DNA from: Gammaproteobacteria bacterium
Lineage (GTDB): Bacteria > Pseudomonadota > Gammaproteobacteria > JAJDOJ01
Length of the DNA stretch: 9,309 bases
Assembly: GCA_027030565.1 (NCBI GenBank)
Contig: JALVEU010000245.1
Span: 1-9,309 of the forward strand
Direction: 5' to 3'
Both the position numbers and the translations under genes were made by a program. Positions 1 to 5,296 of this stretch are shown here, in pieces. Below the pieces are notes generated by a model. It was not told the DNA's origin and ran no database searches. It saw nothing but the letters and a program-made list of their open reading frames with translations. Position 1 is the first letter of the stretch. The number at the start of each line of letters is the position of its first letter.

Positions 1-204
1 CTCCCCGCCGTTGGCCGCACCCACCAAGCCGGGGTCACGGTCCGAGACGCGCCCGGAGATCCCATAGCTCACCGTGGTGTCCAGCGACCCGCTCACTCCG
101 GCGCTGCCGAACTCCAACGCCACCGCGGGCAACGGTACCACTGCGGAAATCCCCAGCGCCAGGGCCAGTCCCCGCCCCCTTTGGTGCAAACCCCTTGCCG
201 CCAT
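1..204 (-). CDS. DUF1302 family outer-membrane protein, N-terminal fragment (cut by left edge)
   Basis: Only the first 68 codons are present; the frame is open to base 1. Residues 1-29 look like a Sec signal peptide: an Arg/His-rich start, a hydrophobic stretch GLALALGISAVVPLP, and an AVA cleavage motif before LEFG. The mature start reads LEFGSAGVSGSLDTTVSYGI, followed by a SDRDPGLVGAANGG segment. This is the characteristic N-terminus of DUF1302 proteins, where a GSLDTT-type beta strand is followed by (R)DP-L-G-ANGG. The family is predicted to form an outer-membrane beta-barrel and usually sits beside a DUF1329 gene; both are often found near lipid, sterol or PHA catabolism genes, but the exact role is not established. 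The ATG is chosen because a GGAGG lies 7 nt upstream (212-216) and the signal peptide begins directly after it. The gene follows yjgR on the same strand but has its own candidate promoter in the 129-bp gap. Family call fairly sure; function open. Confidence 0.82.
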   Translation of the reverse strand, partial: MAARGLHQRGRGLALALGISAVVPLPAVALEFGSAGVSGSLDTTVSYGISGRVSDRDPGLVGAANGGE

Positions 205-285
205 CTCAGCGCCTCCCTCGGTGGTTCGTGGCCATGCGGCCACCCGATTGTTGTTCTGCGACCCAAAAACTCCCGATGCTTGCGG

Positions 286-314
286 TTTTTACACCCCGGC
301 TTGATGCAAATCAA
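286..314 (-). promoter_or_regulatory. Candidate sigma70-type promoter of the DUF1302 gene
   Basis: On the minus strand TTGATT (314-309) and TAAAAA (291-286) are separated by 17 bp. Each matches the sigma70 consensus at four of six bases. The -35 element is part of the FNR-type palindrome, so a bound regulator would block polymerase here, as in a repressed promoter. The predicted start near base 279 leaves a leader of about 75 nt. I see no good -10 at the distance expected for class II FNR activation (box centred at -41.5). The assignment is tentative. Confidence 0.35.
301..314. promoter_or_regulatory. FNR/ANR-type (Crp-Fnr family) binding palindrome
   Basis: The bases TTGATGCAAATCAA form an exact match to the FNR/ANR consensus TTGAT-N4-ATCAA, with both half-sites perfect. 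It lies in the 129-bp gap between the yjgR stop and the DUF1302 start, centred about 103 bp upstream of the DUF1302 ATG. Eight of its ten fixed bases are A or T in a strongly GC-rich region, so chance occurrence is unlikely. FNR/ANR are oxygen-sensing iron-sulfur activators or repressors; Dnr/NnrR-type paralogues bind nearly the same sequence. The only start codon it can plausibly control here is that of the DUF1302 gene on the minus strand. The site is seen directly; the regulator is inferred. Confidence 0.65.
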
Positions 315-333
315 CAGGATGCCGCCGGAAGGC

Positions 334-1782
334 TCAGCGGCGGCGGCCGATCAGCGAGCCGAGCAGTCCGCGCATGAGCTCGCGGCCGAGCTGCGTGCCG
401 ATGGAACGGGCCGCGCTCTTGAGCATGGCCTCCACGGCCGAGTCCCGGCGCCGGGCCGGCCGGCGGGCGGCCTTGGGCGGGGATTCCTGCACCTCGGCGG
501 CCTGGGCGGCCCGCTCGGCGAGGATCTCGTAGGCCGAACGTCGGTCCACGGTCTTTTCATAGATTCCATGGAGCGGCGAGCGGCGCAGCACCGCCGCCCG
601 CTCCTCGGCCGAGACCGGACCGATTCGACTGCGCGGCGGTGCGACCAGGGTGCGCTCCACGGGGGTGGGCCGGCCCTTGGCGTCCACCACCGAGACCAGG
701 GCTTCACCCACGCCGAGCTCCGTGATGACCCGTTCGGTGTCCAACCCCGGATTGGGCCGGAAGCTCTGAGCGGCCGCGCGCACGGCCTTGCGTTCCTTGG
801 GCGTATAGGCGCGCAGGGCGTGCTGGACCCGGTTGCCCAACTGGGCGAGCACGCTCTCCGGTATATCCAGGGGATTCTGGGTGACGAAGTACACCCCCAC
901 CCCTTTGGAGCGGATGAGCCGCACCACCTGCTCGATCTTGTCCAGCAGGGCCTCCGGCACGTCGTCGAACAACAGATGCGCCTCGTCGAAGAACAGGACC
1001 AGGCGCGGTTTCGGCGGGTCACCCACCTCCGGGAGCACCTCGAACAACTCCGAGAGTAGCCAGAGCAGGAAGGCCCCGTAGGCCTGAGGCTGCTGCATCA
1101 ACCGGTCCGCGGCCAGCAGATGGACCCAGCCACGCCCCTGCGGTCCGCCACGCAGGAGATCGTCCACCTGGAAGGCCGGTTCACCGAACAGGCGATCGCC
1201 GCCCTGCCCCTCCAGCGTCAGCAGACGGCGCTGGATGGCCCCCACACTGGCGTGCGAGACGTTTCCGTACCGGGTGCGCAGCTCCCGGGCATGGTCGGCC
1301 ACGAACTGCAACATGGCGCGCAGGTCCTTGAGGTCCAGCACCAGCCAGCCGTTTTCGTCGGCGACCCGGAAGACCACGTTCAGCACCCCTTCCTGGGTCT
1401 CGTTCAGGTCCAGCAGCCGTGCCAGCATGAGCGGCCCCATCTCGGAGACCGTGGTACGCACCGGGTGGCCCTGCTCCCCGAACACGTCCCAGAAGATGGT
1501 GGGGCTGCCCTCGAACGCGAAGTCGGTGAGCCCAAGGCGCTCCACCCGCTCGGCGATGCGCGGGTGGGGCCGCCCCGGCATGCAAAGGCCGGAGAGATCG
1601 CCCTTGACGTCGGTGGCGAACACGGGCACACCAAGGCGGCTGAAACCCTCGGCCAGGGTCTGCAGGGTGACCGTCTTGCCGGTCCCCGTGGCGCCGGCGA
1701 TGAGTCCGTGGCGGTTGGCCAAGTTGGGCAGCAGCGCGATCCGCCGGTCCCCGGCCCCGCCGATCAACAGGTCTTCGGCCAT
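334..1782 (-). CDS. yjgR: YjgR/DUF853 family HerA-like P-loop ATPase
   Basis: A 482-residue cytoplasmic ATPase that aligns along its whole length with E. coli YjgR (about 500 residues). Walker A is GATGTGKT at residues 30-37. An ATDVKGDLSG block is at 56-65, the family segment FWDVFGEQGHPVRTTVSEMG spans about 97-116, Walker B with DEAH is at 263-269, and a VYFVTQNPLDIP sensor-like strand begins at about 297. After a basic linker (KAARRPARRR) the protein ends in a predicted helix (MLKSAARSIG... to GLLGSLIGRRR), as in other family members. The family belongs to the HerA/FtsK-like motor ATPases, but its substrate and process are unknown. The frame opens farther upstream to base 1896, but I chose the ATG at 1782. 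The added 38 residues lack family similarity, the homology starts with MAEDLLIGG, and AGGAG lies 10 nt before this ATG. It is divergent from mscS. Family certain; biological role not. Confidence 0.95.
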   Translation of the reverse strand: MAEDLLIGGAGDRRIALLPNLANRHGLIAGATGTGKTVTLQTLAEGFSRLGVPVFATDVKGDLSGLCMPGRPHPRIAERVERLGLTDFAFEGSPTIFWDVFGEQGHPVRTTVSEMGPLMLARLLDLNETQEGVLNVVFRVADENGWLVLDLKDLRAMLQFVADHARELRTRYGNVSHASVGAIQRRLLTLEGQGGDRLFGEPAFQVDDLLRGGPQGRGWVHLLAADRLMQQPQAYGAFLLWLLSELFEVLPEVGDPPKPRLVLFFDEAHLLFDDVPEALLDKIEQVVRLIRSKGVGVYFVTQNPLDIPESVLAQLGNRVQHALRAYTPKERKAVRAAAQSFRPNPGLDTERVITELGVGEALVSVVDAKGRPTPVERTLVAPPRSRIGPVSAEERAAVLRRSPLHGIYEKTVDRRSAYEILAERAAQAAEVQESPPKAARRPARRRDSAVEAMLKSAARSIGTQLGRELMRGLLGSLIGRRR

Positions 1783-1811
1783 GCTCTTCTCGCTCCTGGG
1801 GGGCTGCGCAC

Positions 1812-1841
1812 ACGCTACCAGTCGCCCCCCGCACGGATCAA
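1812..1841 (-). promoter_or_regulatory. Candidate promoter of yjgR
   Basis: On the minus strand TTGATC (1841-1836) and TAGCGT (1817-1812) are 18 bp apart, with a start point expected about 24 nt before the chosen ATG. The -35 matches four of six consensus bases and the -10 only three, though a TGG precedes the -10 as in extended -10 promoters. This is weak evidence, but its position supports the downstream ATG over the longer open frame. Confidence 0.3.
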
Positions 1842-1849
1842 CCGCCGGT

Positions 1850-1878
1850 TTGCCGCACTGCACCGGCCTCGGTAGACT
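1850..1878 (+). promoter_or_regulatory. Candidate sigma70 promoter of mscS
   Basis: TTGCCG (1850-1855) and TAGACT (1873-1878) are separated by the optimal 17 bp, each matching four of six consensus bases. The predicted start near 1885 gives a leader of about 29 nt with GAGG at 1899-1902, 11 nt before the mscS ATG. It lies back to back with the candidate yjgR promoter in the 131-bp divergent spacer. Confidence 0.45.
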
Positions 1879-1913
1879 CGCCGCCACCCGAATCACCCGA
1901 GGATCGCGCCCCC

Positions 1914-2768
1914 ATGCCCGAGACGACGCTGCAGGACACCGCCGATAAGCTGCTCCACACCGACTGGATCGGACTCTATGTGGTGCCCTGGGGCACGCGG
2001 GTCCTCGTGGCCCTGGCCATCCTGCTCATCGGCCGGTGGCTGGCACGACGCATCACGCGCATGACCGAACGCGCCATGGAGCGCGTACAGGTGGATCCCA
2101 TGCTGGTGCGCTTCGTCGGCAACCTGGTCTATTTCGCCCTGTTGGTGGTGGTCGTGCTCGCCGCGCTGGAGCAGCTGGGCGTCAACACCACCTCGGCACT
2201 GGCGGTGTTCGGTGCCGCGGGCCTGGCCGTGGGCCTGGCGCTGCAGAAGTCCCTGTCCAACTTCGCCGCCGGCTCCATGCTCATCTTCTTCCGTCCGTTC
2301 AAGGCGGGCGACTTCGTCGAGGTGGCCGGTATCAGCGGTGTGGTGGAGGAGGTGCGCGTGTTCAATACCGTGCTGCGCACGTTCGACAACCGTGAGATCA
2401 TCGTCCCCAACGGCCAGATCTACGAAGACAAGATCGTCAACTACTCCGCTCGCGACACCCGGCGCGTGGACCTGGTGTTCGGCATCGGCTACGAGGACGA
2501 CCTCCACAAGGCCAAGGCCCTGATCCGCGAGATCCTTGCTGCCGACGAGCGCATCCTGTCGGATCCGGAGCCCTTCGTCGCCCTGGTGGAGCTCGGCGAG
2601 AGCAGCATGGACATCGCCGTGCGTCCTTGGGTCCGGGCCAGCGACTACGGCGCCGTGCGCTCCGACCTGCTGGAGCGGGTCAAGACCGCTTTCGACGCCC
2701 ACGGAATCCATATCCCCTACCCCACACGCGAAGTCCATCTGCACCCGGCACCGGCCGAAGCGGACTGA
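1914..2768 (+). CDS. mscS: Small-conductance mechanosensitive channel MscS
   Basis: A 284-residue inner-membrane channel, nearly the same length as E. coli MscS (286). It opens under membrane tension to release solutes after osmotic down-shock and works as a homoheptamer. Three membrane segments are visible: about 22-44, 64-88 and the pore helix 93-127. The pore helix AVFGAAGLAVGLALQ (97-111) is almost identical to the E. coli one and keeps the two constriction leucines (L104 and L108, E. coli L105 and L109). The cytoplasmic beta domain follows, with the FRPFKAGDFVEVAG and IIVPNGQIY motifs. The C-terminus has the conserved IPYPTREVHL strand. The E. coli kink residue Gly113 is replaced by Lys112, while the second glycine (E. 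coli G121, here G120) is kept. The ATG at 1914 is preceded by GAGG at an 11-nt spacing, slightly long. The gene stands alone, divergent from yjgR, with a candidate promoter directly upstream. Confidence 0.95.
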   Translation: MPETTLQDTADKLLHTDWIGLYVVPWGTRVLVALAILLIGRWLARRITRMTERAMERVQVDPMLVRFVGNLVYFALLVVVVLAALEQLGVNTTSALAVFGAAGLAVGLALQKSLSNFAAGSMLIFFRPFKAGDFVEVAGISGVVEEVRVFNTVLRTFDNREIIVPNGQIYEDKIVNYSARDTRRVDLVFGIGYEDDLHKAKALIREILAADERILSDPEPFVALVELGESSMDIAVRPWVRASDYGAVRSDLLERVKTAFDAHGIHIPYPTREVHLHPAPAEAD

Positions 2769-2808
2769 AGACGCTCCCGTGCCGATTCGGTCGGGAGGCC
2801 GGGCGTCT
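2769..2808 (+). terminator. Imperfect hairpin just after mscS, possible terminator
   Basis: AGACGC (2769-2774) pairs with GCGTCT (2803-2808), and TCCC (2775-2778) pairs with GGGA (2793-2796), leaving a 6-nt bulge on the right arm and a 14-nt loop. It begins immediately after the mscS stop codon. There is no T-tract after it, so it is not a textbook intrinsic terminator. It could instead protect the mRNA end or be chance pairing in GC-rich DNA. Confidence 0.25.
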
Positions 2809-2851
2809 CCATCGGCCGACGGCCCCGTGCCGGGAGCACATCGGTCATCCT

Positions 2852-2863
2852 GAGGGGCCCCTC
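2852..2863. repeat. Perfect 12-bp palindrome GAGGGGCCCCTC upstream of the GGDEF gene
   Basis: The bases GAGGGGCCCCTC are self-complementary and lie 36 bp before the GGDEF start codon. A closely related sequence (TGAGGGGCCCTCA) occurs at the other end of the same gene, at 4031-4043. Too short for a loop-bearing RNA hairpin of any strength, it could be a protein-binding palindrome or a chance GC-rich palindrome. Its function is unknown. Confidence 0.35.
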
Positions 2864-2899
2864 GCCAGGAGCCGGGTCTGAAGATCCGCGGAATCGCTC

Positions 2900-4033
2900 A
2901 TGCAACTGCCCTTACGCGTGCAACCCTTTCCCGAATCGGGTCTGGAGATGCGGTACCGCCAGTGGTTCCGGGAGCGCCACCGCTGTGCCAATCAGGCCGC
3001 CGCGCTGGCGGCGTTGCTCGTCTATGCGGCCTTCGCCGTGGTGGACCTGGGCGCCGGCGGCGAGCGCTGGCAGACCCTGTGGATCATCCGGCTGGGGCTG
3101 ACCGTGCCCCTGCTGGCGGCATTGACGGCGGGCTTCGCCGTGCCCCGCCTGGCGTTGCGTCACCCGGAGGGCCTGGGCTTCGGCTTCGTCCTCGTCGCCG
3201 GGCTGGGCGCGTTGATCCTGTACACCCAGGTCCCCTCACCTGCGCGCGACCTGTATTTCACCGGCGTGGTCCTGGTGATGTCGTTCGGGCCGGCCGGCTT
3301 GCGGGCGGATCCGCGCTGGACCGCCGGGGCCGCGCTCCTGGTACTGGCCGCCTACCCGGTGGCGCTGTGGCTGGCCCCCGTGCCCTGGCCCCACGCCCTG
3401 GCCTCGGTCCTGTATGCACTGGGGGCCCTGGCCCTGGGCGTCTCCGTCGGCCAGTGGCTGGAGCGCAACGAACGCCAAGGCTTCCTGCTGGAGCAGCGGC
3501 TACAGCGGTTGGCCAAGACGGATCCCCTGACCGGCCTGCCCAACCGGCGCGCCTTCCTCGCCCACCTGGAGTCGGAATGGCGCCGCGCCTTGCGTGCGGG
3601 GACACCGCTGGCCCTCCTGGTCTTCGACGTCGACCGGCTGCAGGCCATCAACGAGGCCCTGGGCGACACGGCCGGCGACCGGGCCCTCAAACGGCTGGCT
3701 GCGGTGCTCAAGGGCCATGCCCGGCGCCCCGGGGACCTCGCCGCACGGATCGGCGGCGACGAGTTCGCACTCCTGCTCAGCGGGTCCAGCGAGGCACGCG
3801 CACGGGAGCTGGCCGCCGAGGTCGCCGCGGGCTTCGGCAGCCTGCCCCAGCCGGGGACGAGGCGGGCCGTGTCACTCACCGCCAGCGCCGGCGCGGCCAC
3901 CACCGTGCCCACGCCCGACCAACGCCCCCAGCTGCTCATGACCCACGCCCATGCCGCCCTCGCGCAGGCACGGGCCATGGGCCGCGGGCGGGCCGCACAC
4001 AAGACGCTCGGCGGAGACGCGGATGCGGCGTGA
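2900..4033 (+). CDS. Membrane-anchored GGDEF protein, probable diguanylate cyclase
   Basis: A 377-residue protein predicted to make the second messenger c-di-GMP from two GTP. Residues 1-30 form a polar start. About six hydrophobic segments follow (roughly 32-50, 61-80, 92-110, 118-134, 142-160, 165-185); I cannot assign them to a named sensor module. A short helical linker (186-206) leads to the GGDEF domain, which opens with TDPLTGLPNRRAF (207-219). The GGDEF motif is intact at 285-289, and an RxxD product-inhibition site (R276-D279) lies exactly five residues before it. The metal-binding DVD and the guanine-contacting Asn and Asp (N251 and D260, by alignment to PleD) are kept, but the usual FK, ND and GH read LQ, NE and GD. 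Activity may therefore be reduced. There is no EAL or HD-GYP domain. The ATG at 2900 has only a weak GGAA 6 nt upstream; M17 at 2948 is an alternative. The 131-bp gap after mscS shows no clear promoter, so both co-transcription and an own promoter remain possible. Confidence 0.9.
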   Translation: MQLPLRVQPFPESGLEMRYRQWFRERHRCANQAAALAALLVYAAFAVVDLGAGGERWQTLWIIRLGLTVPLLAALTAGFAVPRLALRHPEGLGFGFVLVAGLGALILYTQVPSPARDLYFTGVVLVMSFGPAGLRADPRWTAGAALLVLAAYPVALWLAPVPWPHALASVLYALGALALGVSVGQWLERNERQGFLLEQRLQRLAKTDPLTGLPNRRAFLAHLESEWRRALRAGTPLALLVFDVDRLQAINEALGDTAGDRALKRLAAVLKGHARRPGDLAARIGGDEFALLLSGSSEARARELAAEVAAGFGSLPQPGTRRAVSLTASAGAATTVPTPDQRPQLLMTHAHAALAQARAMGRGRAAHKTLGGDADAA

Positions 4034-4043
4034 GGGGCCCTCA
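4031..4043. repeat. Stop-to-stop palindrome between convergent genes
   Basis: TGAGGGGCCCTCA spans the TGA of the GGDEF gene (4031-4033), the 7-bp gap and the reverse-strand TGA of fadA (4041-4043). The arms TGAGGG and CCCTCA are perfectly complementary around a central G. The transcripts of both strands must therefore end inside, or read through into, the opposite gene. No T-tract follows on either strand, so an intrinsic terminator here is not supported. Confidence 0.4.
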
Positions 4044-5228
4044 GCCCACCGCCTCGAACACCCCGGCAGCACCCATACCGGTCCCCACGCACATGGTCAC
4101 CATGCCGTAGCGCCGGCCGTGGCGCTGCAGCCCGTGCACCAGCGTCGCGGTGCGGATGGCGCCGGTGGCGCCCAGGGGGTGACCCAGGGCGATGGCCCCG
4201 CCCAGCGGGTTGACGCGCTCTCGGGGTAGGCCAAGTTTTGCGATCACTGCCAGCGACTGCGCCGCGAAGGCCTCGTTGAGCTCGATCCAGTCCATCTGCT
4301 CCAGCTTCAGGCCGGTGCGCTCCAGCACGCGGGGAATCGCCTCGATCGGCCCGATGCCCATGACCTCCGGCGCCACGCCGACCACCGTATAGCCCAGGAA
4401 GCGAGCCCGCGGCTGCAGGCCGAAGCGCCTCAACCCGCGCTCGCTGGCCACCAGCACCGCTGCCGCCCCGTCGCTGCGCTGCGAACTGTTCCCCGCCGTG
4501 ACCGTGCCCTTGGCGGCGAACACCGGCCTGAGCCGCGCCAAGGCCTCCAGAGAGGTGTCCGCTCGCGGCCCTTCGTCGTGGGATATTGCGCGGCGCCGTT
4601 CCACGCAGACGGCCTGTGCCGGATCCGGCACCCTGTGCACGACCTCGACCGGCAGGATCTCGGCGTCGAACTCGCCCCGCTCCCGGGCAGCCAGCGCCCG
4701 GCGGTGGCTCTCCAGAGCGAAGGCGTCCTGGGCCTCGCGGTCCACCGCAAAGCGCTCGGCGACGATCTCGGCGGTGATGCCCATCCCGTAGGCGATGCCC
4801 ACCTGGTCGTCCTCGAAGATGCGCAGATTGTAGGCGGGCCTGTTGCCCCCCATGGGTACCAGGCTCATGCTCTCCACACCGGCGGCGATGGCGATGTCGG
4901 CCTGGCCGCTGCGCACGCGGTCGGAGGCGATGGCCACCGCCTCCAACCCGGAGGCACAGAAACGGTTCACCGTGACGCCCGGCACGGTCTCGGGCAGCCC
5001 GGCCAGCAGGAGCGCGATCCGCGCCACGTTGAGCCCCTGCTCGGCCTCCGGCATGGCGCATCCGCAGATCACATCCCCCACGGCACCCGGATCCAGCGCC
5101 GCGTTGCGCGCCAGCAGTCCGCGCAGTACGTGCACCAACAGGTCGTCGGGCCGAGTGGCGCTGAACACGCCGCGCGGTGCCTTGCCCACCGGTGTGCGGA
5201 CTGCATCCACGATATAGGCCGCTTCCAT
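4041..5228 (-). CDS. fadA: Acetyl-CoA C-acyltransferase (3-ketoacyl-CoA thiolase)
   Basis: A 395-residue thiolase, the usual family length. It performs the last step of beta-oxidation: CoA-dependent cleavage of 3-ketoacyl-CoA into acetyl-CoA and a shortened acyl-CoA. All catalytic landmarks are visible: nucleophile Cys91 in VNRFCASGLEA, the NEAFA loop (318-322), His350 in GGAIALGHPLGATGA, and the acid/base Cys380 in CVGTGMGAAGVFE. It starts MEAAYIVDAVRTPVGK, a standard thiolase opening. The ATG at 5228 is fixed by a perfect AGGAGG (5240-5235) 6 nt upstream. It is the last gene of the fadE-fadN-fadA operon, 68 bp after fadN, and it converges on the GGDEF gene. Its place in the operon argues for a degradative thiolase rather than a biosynthetic acetoacetyl-CoA thiolase, but chain-length preference cannot be read from the sequence. 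The symbol follows the Bacillus fadNAE naming. Confidence 0.94.
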   Translation of the reverse strand: MEAAYIVDAVRTPVGKAPRGVFSATRPDDLLVHVLRGLLARNAALDPGAVGDVICGCAMPEAEQGLNVARIALLLAGLPETVPGVTVNRFCASGLEAVAIASDRVRSGQADIAIAAGVESMSLVPMGGNRPAYNLRIFEDDQVGIAYGMGITAEIVAERFAVDREAQDAFALESHRRALAARERGEFDAEILPVEVVHRVPDPAQAVCVERRRAISHDEGPRADTSLEALARLRPVFAAKGTVTAGNSSQRSDGAAAVLVASERGLRRFGLQPRARFLGYTVVGVAPEVMGIGPIEAIPRVLERTGLKLEQMDWIELNEAFAAQSLAVIAKLGLPRERVNPLGGAIALGHPLGATGAIRTATLVHGLQRHGRRYGMVTMCVGTGMGAAGVFEAVG

Positions 5229-5234
5229 CCTTCA

Positions 5235-5240
5235 CCTCCT
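5235..5240 (-). promoter_or_regulatory. Strong ribosome binding site of fadA
   Basis: AGGAGG on the minus strand, continuing as AGGAGGTG, is a full match to the anti-Shine-Dalgarno sequence, 6 nt before the fadA ATG. It settles that start and suggests fadA is translated on its own within the operon rather than coupled to fadN, which ends 68 bp earlier. Confidence 0.75.
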
Positions 5241-5296
5241 CGCTGATCCGCCGAGGCCGGGCCTGCCGCCGCCTGGCCATCCCCGGCGCGTCTGGT

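Noticed and set aside
273..278. A -10 element at class II distance from the FNR-type site
   Set aside because: The minus-strand hexamer here is CATCGG, which does not resemble a -10 element, so activation from a -41.5 position is not supported by sequence.
334..500. Basic linker and C-terminal helix of YjgR as a possible novel domain
   Set aside because: The KSAAR...RG-LGSL-G-RRR tail is a normal feature of the YjgR/DUF853 family.
181..1059. A 292-codon open frame on the plus strand opposite yjgR
   Set aside because: It is antisense to a full-length YjgR homologue, including its Walker B region, and resembles no protein I know.
1783..1896. In-frame 38-residue extension of yjgR with an ATG at 1896
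   Set aside because: The added residues have no family similarity, the segment overlaps candidate promoters for both divergent genes, and a ribosome binding site precedes the ATG at 1782.
5229..5296. Possible attenuator hairpin between fadN and fadA
   Set aside because: GC-rich partial pairings exist, but no stem is clean and no T-tract follows; such pairing is expected by chance at this base composition.
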